A stretch of 64,000 bases of DNA from Lachnospiraceae bacterium (GTDB lineage Bacteria; Bacillota; Clostridia; Lachnospirales; Lachnospiraceae): positions 1 to 64,000 of the forward strand of contig JAILKC010000143.1 of assembly GCA_024694055.1 (NCBI GenBank), in the 5' to 3' direction. The translations under genes were made by a program, and so were the position numbers. Below are positions 25,987-35,036 of the stretch, piece by piece; within the stretch, counting starts at the first letter, position 1; the number at the start of each line of letters is the position of its first letter. Below the pieces are notes generated by a model. The model made no database searches, was not told where the DNA came from, and saw only the letters and a list, made by a program, of their open reading frames with translations.

Positions 25987-26984
25987 CCTGATAATTCAAT
26001 AAGCAATATATATATTACGGCTGATATAACTCCGATGATCAGAGGAAATGTCCACACGGAACGGCGGGTACGCTCGTATTCTCTGTTGGCAAGGATCAAG
26101 CGCAGAGGGTTGTATCGGCCTTCGTTTTTAGCGATCCACGATATAATAGCACCCGCTATTATAATGCAGAATACGGAAATAACTGCATATATAGGTATGA
26201 CCGGATACATGGATTCAGAGAGGAAATCTTCATTTTCAAGATATTCTTCAAAGAACCCGTTGTTAAAATGCTCGGTTACGAACATTCCTATAACTGAACG
26301 AGCGTTGATGATGAAATGTACCATGATAGCCGGCCATATGCTTCCTGCGGCTTCGGTTAACAGTGCTAAAGTGATTCCTATTATGAATGTATAGCAAAAC
26401 TGGTTGAAGTTTAAGTGCATGAGTCCGAACAGCAAGGCTGATATGATTGTTGCACCAAGTGGTCTGCAGTCTTTTCTGAATCCGCCGTATACCAATCCTC
26501 TGTATGCGAATTCCTCAATAAAAGCCGGAATGACCGCGCTGAAAAAGACGGAAGGAATGACGGGCAATGATAATATGTCCGAGGACATATCCAACATGGT
26601 GTTGTCCACAAATATAAGAGAGATCGCGTTGGATAGGATAATGATCGGAGTGATTGCGGCAACGTACAGCAGAGTCATGAGAAGGGTCGATACCTTTATT
26701 TCTCTGAACATGAATCTGTCGGCAAGAGAGATGGGCTTATAGTCCTCTACGGTATTCTTTCTGTGTTCGCGAATGATGATCCATATTCCCATGATGAGTA
26801 ACGCCGGAATTATGATCATGGATTCGGACACAACCGTATTGACGGTCAGATTGTCCACAATCCCTTCAATGATCGATGTCGGAAACAATCCAAAACTCCA
26901 TGCAGCTATCATATATATAAAGAAAAATATACCGGCCAGATTCCGGTCTATGGGAGCAAGTGCTCTTTTTTGGTACTCAGACAT
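25980..26984 (-). CDS. CPBP family intramembrane metalloprotease
   Basis: The 334-residue protein has about eight predicted membrane segments. The CPBP/Abi signature is present: EEFAYRGLVYGGF (motif 1, Glu-Glu and Arg), LLFGLMHLNFNQF (motif 2 with His) and VHFIIN (motif 3 with His). These residues form the intramembrane active site. Family members include CAAX-type proteases and bacteriocin self-immunity proteins; no bacteriocin genes are nearby, so the substrate is unknown. It is upstream of nothing co-directional and convergent with the LacI gene. Confidence 0.88.
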   Translation of the reverse strand: MSEYQKRALAPIDRNLAGIFFFIYMIAAWSFGLFPTSIIEGIVDNLTVNTVVSESMIIIPALLIMGIWIIIREHRKNTVEDYKPISLADRFMFREIKVSTLLMTLLYVAAITPIIILSNAISLIFVDNTMLDMSSDILSLPVIPSVFFSAVIPAFIEEFAYRGLVYGGFRKDCRPLGATIISALLFGLMHLNFNQFCYTFIIGITLALLTEAAGSIWPAIMVHFIINARSVIGMFVTEHFNNGFFEEYLENEDFLSESMYPVIPIYAVISVFCIIIAGAIISWIAKNEGRYNPLRLILANREYERTRRSVWTFPLIIGVISAVIYILLIELSGL

Positions 26985-27014
26985 ATATCTCCTGACTTAC
27001 ATGAATAATGTGTA

Positions 27015-27860
27015 TTATCTGTTCTTATCCTGCAAAAGTATAATCTTTCCGTTTCTTAACTCTATCATATTGTTTTTTAAAAGTCGGCCGACAGCTCTTT
27101 TAAATTCATTTTTGGACATGTCGGTCTTAGCTCTTATCACGGAAGGATCCGCTTTGTCATCAAAAGGAAAACTTCCGCCACAAGCCTTTAACATATTTGC
27201 CAGACGGTCGGCGTCAATATCCATCTGTATGTGAGCCGGTTCTTTTACACTTAAATCGACTTTGCCATCCGGTTTTACTGCAGTTACTCTGGCTGTGATC
27301 CTGTCGCCGGCATGAATGGAGGAGTTCATTTCTCTTTTTGGAATCAGGCCTTGATAAAGGTCATCTATTGCGACGAATGCCCCGAAGTTGTCGCTGATCT
27401 CATATACGATGCCGGACACTGTGTCGCCCTTTTTGACATCCGTTGCATACTGCAGATATTTATATAATTTCATCGTGGCGCAGAGTCTGTTGCTCTTATC
27501 AAGATATAATGCAACGGGGATCTGCATTCCGATCGTAAGCTCGTAAGTCATCTCCCTGAAAGGAAGAAAGAGATCTTTTTCAAGTCCCCAGTCTAAGAAT
27601 GCACCGATATTACCTATCTCTTTTACCGTGCAAATACCCACTTCTCCGAGGGTCATGGCCGGAGTCTTAAGCGTGGCTATCGGTCTGTCCTTACTGTCCC
27701 TGTATACAAAAACGGTCAGAGTATCACCTATATCCGTACCTTCCGGAACCTGATTGTTCGGAAGCAGGATCATATCCGCGTTTTCTTTGTCGTTTGCAAG
27801 ATATAAGCCGAAATCTGCACGTTTTATTACTGTAAGAGTCTGTGTTTTTCCAATATTCAT
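27015..27860 (-). CDS. S1 RNA-binding protein, CvfB-like
   Basis: A 281-residue protein with S1-type RNA-binding modules (IGDTLTVFVYRDSKDRPIAT, GEVGICTVKEIGNIGAFLDWG, KKGDTVSGIVYEISDNFGAF) and a C-terminal winged helix (VIRAKTDMSKNEFKRAVGRLLKN). This is the CvfB (YitL) architecture; CvfB affects virulence-gene and RNA regulation in staphylococci. The ATG at 27860 is chosen because AAAGGACGG lies upstream; a 12-codon longer frame overlaps the thioesterase gene. It is co-oriented with, and just after, the acyl-ACP thioesterase gene. Confidence 0.87.
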   Translation of the reverse strand: MNIGKTQTLTVIKRADFGLYLANDKENADMILLPNNQVPEGTDIGDTLTVFVYRDSKDRPIATLKTPAMTLGEVGICTVKEIGNIGAFLDWGLEKDLFLPFREMTYELTIGMQIPVALYLDKSNRLCATMKLYKYLQYATDVKKGDTVSGIVYEISDNFGAFVAIDDLYQGLIPKREMNSSIHAGDRITARVTAVKPDGKVDLSVKEPAHIQMDIDADRLANMLKACGGSFPFDDKADPSVIRAKTDMSKNEFKRAVGRLLKNNMIELRNGKIILLQDKNR

Positions 27861-27886
27861 AGTGTATCCGTCCTTTCGTATACGGC

Positions 27887-28603
27887 TTATCTGCATGTAA
27901 ATTCCGTCACACAGTAAGCGCTTCCGTCTTCCTTATTAAGGCATACGGTGTAGGTATTGTCCTGATGATATATCACGGGATCGATGCGGTCACCGAGGTG
28001 CGCCTGACTGCGATATTCAACCCGCATGTGCGCTATATCTGAGATGTTGTCCAAAGCTCCGAAAGCAAGTTTGACATACTGACCGTTGTTGACGTGTCCG
28101 TTGCAGTCGAGATGATGCCGCATGATCACTATACCGTCAGAATGAGTTATGTCAACCGAATCTCCTTCGGGAAGCGTGATCTTTCTGGAATTATATGACA
28201 TATTAAGTTTCTCTTCGTTGATGTAGGCGGCTGTCATCTCGGGAGTGACTTTGGTCGGACGCATGTTGTTCCAGTCCATAAGTGTCCACATCGAATTAGC
28301 TTTAACGAGGTATTCGTCACCGGATCTTAAATAGAAGTTCCTGTATCCTAAAAAACCCTTAAAGTCATATGAGAATGTGCCCACTGTCAGCTTCTCGCCG
28401 TAATCCGGAGTCCTAAGTATGTCAAGTTCCCAGTAATTGATGACCCATACAAGGCTCTTCGGGCGAAGATAGTCAAAACCGACCCCTATGTCATCTGAAT
28501 GGAAACATGAGCAATCCTGAAAAACATCTATAATGGATGTTACGGCCATCATGTGCCGATCATCTGACTGACTTAAGCTGACGCGAAAATCATATTCGTA
28601 CAT
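27887..28603 (-). CDS. Acyl-ACP thioesterase
   Basis: The 238-residue protein is a double hot-dog fold thioesterase of the FatA/FatB-like bacterial family. The first hot dog starts YEYDFRVSLSQSDDRHMMAVTSIIDVFQDC, with WVINYWELDILRTP. The second contains HLDCNGHVNNGQYVKLA (about residues 160-176), where Asn and His match the catalytic residues. It should release free fatty acids from acyl carrier protein in the cytoplasm. The start codon has no strong ribosome binding site, but a structured leader (28616-28679) precedes it. Confidence 0.88.
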   Translation of the reverse strand: MYEYDFRVSLSQSDDRHMMAVTSIIDVFQDCSCFHSDDIGVGFDYLRPKSLVWVINYWELDILRTPDYGEKLTVGTFSYDFKGFLGYRNFYLRSGDEYLVKANSMWTLMDWNNMRPTKVTPEMTAAYINEEKLNMSYNSRKITLPEGDSVDITHSDGIVIMRHHLDCNGHVNNGQYVKLAFGALDNISDIAHMRVEYRSQAHLGDRIDPVIYHQDNTYTVCLNKEDGSAYCVTEFTCR

Positions 28604-28615
28604 ATTTCATACTGC

Positions 28616-28679
28616 ACGCCGTATATAACAGGTCAGTCGGCGTCCCCCTTTTGTTTGTTGATATTGATGTTTGACCTGT
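28616..28679 (-). promoter_or_regulatory. Structured mRNA leader with pseudoknot potential upstream of the acyl-ACP thioesterase
   Basis: Read on the minus strand, the transcript would open with ACAGGTCA (28672-28679). A hairpin ACGCCG...CGGCGT (28616-28621 with 28638-28643) carries TGACCTGT (28628-28635) in its loop. The 5' octamer is the exact complement of that loop segment, so an H-type pseudoknot or two alternative folds are possible. The hairpin lies just before the start codon, where it could mask the ribosome binding region. Confidence 0.5.
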
Positions 28680-28686
28680 GAAGGAT

Positions 28687-28716
28687 AGTATAGTCCAGAT
28701 TAAGAGTTAAACGCAA
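28687..28716 (-). promoter_or_regulatory. Promoter of the thioesterase gene
   Basis: Minus strand TTGCGT (28711-28716), 18 bp, TATACT (28687-28692). The predicted start at about 28679-28680 coincides with the first base of the leader octamer. Between 28717 and 28885 only AT-rich sequence and the chemoreceptor ribosome binding site are seen. Confidence 0.65.
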
Positions 28717-28885
28717 GTATTAATTGACATTGGACATTGTATGTATATTTGCAAAATTATACACAAAATCAAATAATTTATATAGAGAAAAAGCGGACTA
28801 TATGATATTATATCAATAATAAGCAGAAAGGCAGGGGGTAATGCTTTATCTGCACAGTTTAGGGGTACAGGAGGGTTATATATTC

Positions 28886-30751
28886 ATGAAAGAGAGAAGC
28901 ATCAGGGCTACACTGATAATGATCATTTTTCCTCTTTTAATCGCGCTGATCGTCAGCATCGCATTTTTCTCAAGCAGACTTAAATCAATAAGCGCAAGTG
29001 ATAAGGAGCTGTATTATGACAAGCTCTATAATATCAATGCGGCACTTATCAATGCCGACAGAGATTTCTACCGTGCCATGCTTGCGGCTGACCAGTATCA
29101 TCTGGAGATAGAATTACTGTCTGCTACAGATCTTGAGACACGTAAGCAGATATATAAGGAGAATAAGGAAAGTGCCATAACGAATGTTCGAGCTGCGGTT
29201 GAGATCGCCAAGACGGATCCTTCGCTTTTTACCGGGACTGTTTTGGAGGAGGATGATTCCACATTCTCTGATTACTATGATCGTTTCGAAGCCAATTACG
29301 GATTCTGGGATTCCATGTATTCCATAGATGAGGACAGAGGATTCTGGAGTAATTACTGCAGTCAGTTTGAGGTTACCAGGAAGACTTTGGTGAATCTTAC
29401 CGACATCACGCTGCTGTGGGCGGATCGGCAGATAGAACAGCAGAAGGCCAAAGTTGCCGGAGTGATCAAGGCTGCCATAGTTATATTTGTGGTTGTTTCT
29501 GTGGTTCTGATATTCTTTGTGTTTGTAGTCATGAATCTTATTATCAAGGCCATTACACAGATAGACGGAGCCATATCCAATATGGCAGACGGTGACTTTG
29601 TGACAGAGGTTCGTGTCAAGACGTCTATCAAGGAATTCAATAATATTGCGGCGGCTACGGATGGTATGAGAATACGTCTTAAGGATGCACTGCTTAAGGT
29701 TGTGGGACATGCTGAAGCAGTTAATACCGGAGCTGATGTTACTGAAGAGAGTATCACCAATTCCAGACGTACCACCGGTGATATATCTTCAGCCATAGAC
29801 GGAGTTGCTCACGGAGCCACTGCCATGGCGGATGATGTTCAGAATACGAATTCCATTGCCGTGGATATGGGTTATGCGGTCGGCAATGTTATAGATGCGG
29901 CGAATGCCAATATGGAAAAAGGCCAGGCTGTGTATGACGAGTCGCTCAGAGTTCAGAAGCAGCTTGAAGAACTTAAGGCTGCAGATCTTGAGACAGACAG
30001 AATGGCCGGAGAAGTTGCGGATTCGGTTCATGAGACGGCCACCGTTGTTGATGATATCAGCAATGCTGCCAAGGCAATCATAGGTATAGCTCAGCAGACC
30101 AACCTCCTTGCACTTAATGCAGCAATCGAGGCAGCCAGAGCAGGCGATGCCGGCAGAGGCTTTGCTGTTGTGGCCGACAATATCGGACAGTTGGCTGCGC
30201 AGTCCAATCAGACAGCAGGCCAGATCACGGAGATGCTTGGTCGCATCACTGCTCTTTCTGAGCATAATAAAGAACTTACCAATGTCATCAAGGAAGCTAC
30301 GGCAAGAGAGAATGTTGCTTTGGATGAGATGGTTACATCCTTTGACGGAATGCTCACCATGCTTAAGGAGACAGAGGTCGGCAACAGAAGTATCATGGAT
30401 CTTGCCAAGTCATTGGATGATGCCAAGAATAAGATCACTGAGGCAGTGGAGAGTCTGTCAAGCATATCACAACAGAATGCGGCATCCACACAGGAGACCA
30501 ATTCTTCGGTTCAGCAGCTTAATGCCAACATGGAGAATATCGTGGCTGAGGCACAGAATCTTAAGGCCATTGCCGCTGAGCTTCAGGCCAATATAGGATA
30601 CTTCAAGGTTGAAGGTGGCGAAGAAGAATTCGTGGCAGATAGCACAGAAGGCGGTGAGGCTGACAGCACTGACGGAACAGGCGCTGCAGATGAGAATTCC
30701 GGTGCGGATATATATGATGCACAGACGGATGTGACACTATCAGAAGAGTAA
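28886..30751 (+). CDS. Methyl-accepting chemotaxis protein
   Basis: The 621-residue chemoreceptor has TM1 (about residues 8-30), a roughly 160-residue extracytoplasmic helical sensor domain of the four-helix-bundle type, and TM2 (about 192-217). A HAMP domain and a methyl-accepting signalling domain follow. The signalling tip is [30 protein letters not shown] (about 401-430), which contacts CheA and CheW. An acidic Glu/Asp/Gly/Ser tail of about 45 residues ends the protein, without a CheR-tethering pentapeptide. The ligand is unknown. The ATG at 28886 follows AGGAGGG; the upstream 15 codons are not used. Confidence 0.93.
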   Translation: MKERSIRATLIMIIFPLLIALIVSIAFFSSRLKSISASDKELYYDKLYNINAALINADRDFYRAMLAADQYHLEIELLSATDLETRKQIYKENKESAITNVRAAVEIAKTDPSLFTGTVLEEDDSTFSDYYDRFEANYGFWDSMYSIDEDRGFWSNYCSQFEVTRKTLVNLTDITLLWADRQIEQQKAKVAGVIKAAIVIFVVVSVVLIFFVFVVMNLIIKAITQIDGAISNMADGDFVTEVRVKTSIKEFNNIAAATDGMRIRLKDALLKVVGHAEAVNTGADVTEESITNSRRTTGDISSAIDGVAHGATAMADDVQNTNSIAVDMGYAVGNVIDAANANMEKGQAVYDESLRVQKQLEELKAADLETDRMAGEVADSVHETATVVDDISNAAKAIIGIAQQTNLLALNAAIEAARAGDAGRGFAVVADNIGQLAAQSNQTAGQITEMLGRITALSEHNKELTNVIKEATARENVALDEMVTSFDGMLTMLKETEVGNRSIMDLAKSLDDAKNKITEAVESLSSISQQNAASTQETNSSVQQLNANMENIVAEAQNLKAIAAELQANIGYFKVEGGEEEFVADSTEGGEADSTDGTGAADENSGADIYDAQTDVTLSEE

Positions 30752-30775
30752 TTGCGGTATGCTATAGAAGTATGA

Positions 30776-30813
30776 ATACAAAATGACGTGTCTTACGACA
30801 CGTCATTTTGTAT
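30776..30813. terminator. Bidirectional terminator between the chemoreceptor and yjfB-like gene
   Basis: A 17-bp stem (30776-30792 with 30797-30813) around a TTAC loop. The A and T rich ends act as T-tracts in either direction. Confidence 0.92.
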
Positions 30814-30824
30814 TTGCTGATTGA

Positions 30825-31016
30825 TCAAACACGCATATCGAAGTTAGAGCCGACAGCAGGATTGACGCTTGTCTCGGTCGGAACCGAAGCTATCATATTG
30901 ACGATACCTGCACCCTGGATCTCATTCTGATCCAAAGCTTTGCCCAACACTGCCGTTCCTACTTCGCTTGCTGTCTTGACATTGGATAATGCCATCGATA
31001 AAGCAGGAATGTTCAT
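30825..31016 (-). CDS. YjfB family putative motility protein
   Basis: A 63-residue protein (MNIPALSMALSNVKTASEVG start; GSNFDMRV end) of the YjfB family, annotated as putative motility proteins from SigD-dependent expression in Bacillus. No signal peptide or membrane segment is seen; the function is unknown. AAGGAGG precedes the ATG. A candidate SigD-type promoter lies at 31081-31108. Its neighbour is a chemoreceptor gene, which agrees with a motility regulon. Confidence 0.85.
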   Translation of the reverse strand: MNIPALSMALSNVKTASEVGTAVLGKALDQNEIQGAGIVNMIASVPTETSVNPAVGSNFDMRV

Positions 31017-31080
31017 AACGACTACCTCCTTGTAATAAACATGACCGCAGTCATGCGCCGTTAATGTTGCTCTACATGTA

Positions 31081-31108
31081 TTATCGTATCATAATCGACT
31101 TTTATTTA
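31081..31108 (-). promoter_or_regulatory. Candidate SigD (motility sigma) promoter of the yjfB-like gene
   Basis: Minus strand TAAA (31105-31108), 16 bp, TACGATAA (31081-31088), against the consensus TAAA-N15-GCCGATAA. It is one base off in spacing and two in the -10 box, but lies in the right place for a YjfB gene. Confidence 0.45.
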
Positions 31109-31135
31109 CAATGAAATTGTCTTATAATTGGTGAT

Positions 31136-32836
31136 ATGGCAAAAGAAGGAAAAAAGGAGATCGGCGGCAAGCCGGGCAATTTCATATTCCAGGCGGGAAT
31201 TCTTGCGGCTGCCGGTATAATAGTCCGAATCATAGGCATATTGTACAGAAGCCCGCTCGTTGCGATCATCGGTGACGAGGGTAACGGATACTATAATACT
31301 GCCTATGTCATATATACCATCATTCTGTTGGTGTCATCCTACAGTATCCCCTCTGCAATATCCAAGGTTATAGCCGGAAGACTGTCTGTCGGCGAATACC
31401 GTAATGCTTTCAGACTGTTTATAGGTTCCATAGTATATGTTGTTGTAATGGGCGGCATAGGAAGCGTAATATGTTTTGCATTTGCGGATAAGTTGGTGGG
31501 TGCCAATTCGTCGCAGGTACTGCGAGTCTTCGCTCCCACGATCTTTTTGTCCGGATTGTTGGGCTGCCTTAGGGGATATTTCCAGGCTCATCATACGATG
31601 GTCTATACTTCTTTTTCACAGATCCTTGAGCAGATAGTCAATGCCATAGTGAGCATAACGGCGGCTTTTATATTTGTAAAGGTGCTTTCCGGAAGCGATG
31701 AGACGGCTATAGCCATAGGTGGTGCTAAGGGAAGCGCGATCGGTACGGGTGCGGGCGTTCTGGTCGCGCTCATTTTTATGATATTCGTATACATATCCAA
31801 CAGACCGCTTATAAAAAGACGTCTTGAACAGGACAGGACAAGTGAGATGAAGATCATCTCTCCCTTACATATCGCGGGCATTATATTTGCCATGGTAACA
31901 CCCGTTGTCATGAGTACATGCATCTATAATCTCAGTACGGCATCCAATCTTAAGATATATCAGGAGATAGTTCAGGCGCATTCGGGATATACCGAGGCAG
32001 CAGCTACCACAGGCTATGGTCTTTTTTCGGGTAAAGCCATGCAGATCGTTAATATCCCGATAGCTATAGCGACGGCCATGTCATCGGCCATTATTCCGGC
32101 AGTTGCTCATTCGCATGAAAGAGGTGAAAGCAAAGAAGAGAAGCGTAAGATCGCCTACGCCATGAAGGTGACGATGTTAATTGCTTTGCCGTCTGCATTT
32201 GGGCTCATGGCTTTGGCGGAGCCTGTGACCATGCTTCTCTATCCGCAGAGGGCGTCTTATGAGATGGTGGCAAGCCTTATCAGAGTGCTCAGCATTACTG
32301 TTGTATTTTACTGCATATCTACGTTGAGCAATGCAATATTGCAGGGAACCGGCAATGTGGGTGTTCCGGTAGTCAATTCTCTTATATCGCTGGTTGTTCA
32401 GGCGGGAGTACTTGTACTGCTTTTGCGCAAAACAGGATTGGATCTTTATGCACTTTGCATAGCTACAATAGTCTATTCGCTTATGATGTGTATACTTAAT
32501 TCTCATGCGATCAGAAGGCGTCTTGGCTATGTGCAGGAATACAAGAGAACATTCATTATGCCGGGGCTGTCGGCACTTGTAATGTGTGCTGTGGCTATAG
32601 CCAGCAATACGTTTATAAGTTATATGATAAGAAGATCGGCCGGAGACCCTTATATGGTGATCTCGGGAATGAATAATGTGCTGCGTCTTATTGTTAGCAT
32701 GTTTATGGCTGTAGTGACTTACGGCCTGCTTACTCTTAAGCTTGGCATCATAAGGGAGAGTGAGATCCTTGGTATGCCGGGTGGCGTAAGAATAGCTGAA
32801 TTCTTTAAAAGGATCGGGCTGCTTAAGCCGACTTAA
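31136..32836 (+). CDS. MOP-superfamily lipid flippase (MurJ/SpoVB/YtgP-like)
   Basis: The 566-residue protein has about 14 membrane helices and no soluble domain. It starts with FIFQAGILAAAGIIVRIIGILYRSPLV, and GDEGNGYYNTAYVIY is typical of the SpoVB/YtgP branch. Members move lipid-linked sugar intermediates across the membrane; YtgP of Bacillus acts as the lipid II flippase MurJ. Whether this copy is the main MurJ cannot be settled. It stands alone between motility genes and the DUF3048 lipoprotein gene. Confidence 0.88.
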   Translation: MAKEGKKEIGGKPGNFIFQAGILAAAGIIVRIIGILYRSPLVAIIGDEGNGYYNTAYVIYTIILLVSSYSIPSAISKVIAGRLSVGEYRNAFRLFIGSIVYVVVMGGIGSVICFAFADKLVGANSSQVLRVFAPTIFLSGLLGCLRGYFQAHHTMVYTSFSQILEQIVNAIVSITAAFIFVKVLSGSDETAIAIGGAKGSAIGTGAGVLVALIFMIFVYISNRPLIKRRLEQDRTSEMKIISPLHIAGIIFAMVTPVVMSTCIYNLSTASNLKIYQEIVQAHSGYTEAAATTGYGLFSGKAMQIVNIPIAIATAMSSAIIPAVAHSHERGESKEEKRKIAYAMKVTMLIALPSAFGLMALAEPVTMLLYPQRASYEMVASLIRVLSITVVFYCISTLSNAILQGTGNVGVPVVNSLISLVVQAGVLVLLLRKTGLDLYALCIATIVYSLMMCILNSHAIRRRLGYVQEYKRTFIMPGLSALVMCAVAIASNTFISYMIRRSAGDPYMVISGMNNVLRLIVSMFMAVVTYGLLTLKLGIIRESEILGMPGGVRIAEFFKRIGLLKPT

Positions 32837-32956
32837 GTGTTTGGATTTTGAGACTTGACGCGGATCATCCTGGGAAAAAGAAGTGGATTTTTTCCTATAT
32901 AAGATGTAAAATGACTTGTATCTATGTGCAGGTACATGGTTGTGAATGGAGTGAAT

Positions 32957-34183
32957 ATGCGTAACAGCATGATATATAAGAAGTTGATACCGATATTTTG
33001 CATCTCTTTTATGCTTATGCTGACGGGATGTGATACTTCTGTGATCGCTCCTACTTCGGGAGTGCTTGAAGGCAGACAGGAAGAGGAACAGGCGGCAGAA
33101 GAAGTGCAGCAGGCAGCTTCAGATGACACGGATGATGGTGAGCAGGCATCGGTTTCTGATGAGGATACGGCATCCGGAGATGATGCAAAAGAGGATGGAG
33201 AGAAAGAAGAGGCACAGGTATTCAGATCGCTCTTCACGGGAGAAGAGATCACGTATAATTGGCTTGACCACAGACCGCTTGCGGTTATGCTCAATAATAT
33301 AGAGGCAGGATGCCCTCAGTCGGGTATAGCCGAGGCTTCTATCGTATATGAATGTCCTGTTGAAGGACGTATCACCAGACTTATGGGGATCTTTGAAAAA
33401 TACGAGGAGATTCCCAAGATTGGATCGATCAGGAGCAGCAGGGATTATTTTGTATATTATGCACTTGAGTTTGATGCGATATATGCACACTTTGGACAGG
33501 CTACTGCTTACGTGGGTGAGTTACTTAATTCCGATGCAGTCGATAATATATCGGGGGCTGTATCCGGTATCAATGAGCCTGCGACCAATGCCTTCTACAG
33601 AAGTTCTGACAGAAAGGCGCCTCACAATGTATATATAGATAATGAGGGACTTATAGCAGACAGAGAAAAGTTCGGATATCGTACGGCACTTCGCACCGGC
33701 TTTGTGGAGAAATTCTCATATCCGGAACTTGGACAGAGGGTGACCTATGATGATGCACAGGATGCTGCCGTGTTATATCCCGGCGGCAAAAGTTCATCAG
33801 CTGCCAATGGTTTTTCACGCGTTCAGGCAAGATTTGAGTATAATCCGTCTGACGGCAAATATTACAGATATCAGTATGGCGGAAAGCATATAGACGGTGA
33901 GACCGGGCAGCAGCTTACATATGACAATGTAGTATTCCAGTATGTGGACGGTATTGTGCGTGACAGTCATGATTATCTGGGCTTCGGTGTCATGGGCGGA
34001 AGCAATGACAAGTGCATAATATTTACTGCAGGCAAAATGATCGAAGGTACATGGTCAAGACCTGATGTGTTTGGCCCTGCCAAGTATTATGATAAAGACG
34101 GTAACGAGATAGTTATCAATTATGGTAAGACATGGATATGTACCATATGGAACGACTATGCGGACGACGTTGTTATAGAATGA
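32957..34183 (+). CDS. DUF3048 domain lipoprotein (YerB-like)
   Basis: The 408-residue precursor has a signal peptide and lipobox MLTGC at about residues 20-24. After it comes an acidic Gln/Asp/Glu-rich linker of roughly 70 residues, then the DUF3048 domain: HRPLAVMLNNIEAGCPQSGI, EASIVYECPVEGRITRLM, RSSRDYFVYYALEFDAIYAHFGQA. The function of YerB proteins is not established. The ATG at 32957, with GGAG upstream, is preferred over one 33 bases earlier because only it places the signal peptide properly. cobS follows. Confidence 0.87.
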   Translation: MRNSMIYKKLIPIFCISFMLMLTGCDTSVIAPTSGVLEGRQEEEQAAEEVQQAASDDTDDGEQASVSDEDTASGDDAKEDGEKEEAQVFRSLFTGEEITYNWLDHRPLAVMLNNIEAGCPQSGIAEASIVYECPVEGRITRLMGIFEKYEEIPKIGSIRSSRDYFVYYALEFDAIYAHFGQATAYVGELLNSDAVDNISGAVSGINEPATNAFYRSSDRKAPHNVYIDNEGLIADREKFGYRTALRTGFVEKFSYPELGQRVTYDDAQDAAVLYPGGKSSSAANGFSRVQARFEYNPSDGKYYRYQYGGKHIDGETGQQLTYDNVVFQYVDGIVRDSHDYLGFGVMGGSNDKCIIFTAGKMIEGTWSRPDVFGPAKYYDKDGNEIVINYGKTWICTIWNDYADDVVIE

Positions 34184-34212
34184 TTGAAGAGATGTTAGGA
34201 GGATAGTCTGAT

Positions 34213-35019
34213 ATGAAAAGTATCGGCAGAAGTTTTTTGATGGCATTTTCCGGCTATTCGATAAGCCCAAAGTCATCTATGGACAGATCAAAGGAAAATT
34301 GCGGTTTCATACTTATATTCATACCGCTTATCGGTGCTATAATCTGTACCGTTCTTAACAGATGGGCAGTATTGTATCCGTATGCATGTGACTTTCAGAT
34401 CCTTCCCGCGGTTGTCGGAGCGGTGGTTCCTACCATTCTTTCGGCCGGCGCTCATCTTGACGGTTTTTTCAGGACAACGGATGCCCTAAGTTCACACAAA
34501 TCCCGTGAGGAAAAATTAAAGATATTAAGAGAAGATGCACATGGTGGATACTCTGCAATAATGATGTGCATATGCTACTTCATGATAGCGATAGGCATAT
34601 GGAGCGAGATGCCCATAGACGGGATCTTTGTGATAGCTTTCGGCTATATCATATCGAGGGCACTTTACGGTATATCCATCCTTACAATGAAGCATGCAGC
34701 GTATGACGGTATGGTAAGCAAGATTGATGCGTATGTTCCGGACAGCGCTGTCGGCAGGTGGATACAGGTGCTTATCAATTTAGGATATATAGTGATAAGT
34801 GCGGTGCTTATGTATAACATCGCATGCACCTACAGTGTCCCCAAACCGTCGGTAGCCATTGCCTGCCTTGTCGGTGCGGCAGTGTCTTACATTTATTATC
34901 TTATAATCTCATATAAGAATTTTGGAGGTGTGACTGAAGAGAGCGGAGGATTCTTTGTTATGCTCTGTGAAGTGATCATACCCATAGCGGCCCTGGCTGC
35001 TTTCAAGAGTCCTTTTTAA
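34213..35019 (+). CDS. cobS: Adenosylcobinamide-GDP ribazoletransferase
   Basis: CobS joins adenosylcobinamide-GDP to alpha-ribazole, the final lower-ligand step of cobalamin synthesis and salvage, in the membrane. The 268-residue protein has several membrane helices and the motif GAHLDGFFRTTDALSSHKSREEKLKILREDAHGGYSA, whose acidic and His residues form the active site. No CobU, CobT or CobC gene is close, and no cobalamin riboswitch is seen upstream. AGGAGG precedes the ATG. An aminotransferase gene follows 17 bases later. Confidence 0.9.
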   Translation: MKSIGRSFLMAFSGYSISPKSSMDRSKENCGFILIFIPLIGAIICTVLNRWAVLYPYACDFQILPAVVGAVVPTILSAGAHLDGFFRTTDALSSHKSREEKLKILREDAHGGYSAIMMCICYFMIAIGIWSEMPIDGIFVIAFGYIISRALYGISILTMKHAAYDGMVSKIDAYVPDSAVGRWIQVLINLGYIVISAVLMYNIACTYSVPKPSVAIACLVGAAVSYIYYLIISYKNFGGVTEESGGFFVMLCEVIIPIAALAAFKSPF

Positions 35020-35036
35020 ATCTACGGAGGATTAAG

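Noticed and set aside
29100-30500. Long antisense frames inside the chemoreceptor gene (up to about 200 codons)
   Set aside because: The repetitive coiled-coil codon pattern creates open frames on the other strand; none has a plausible start site.
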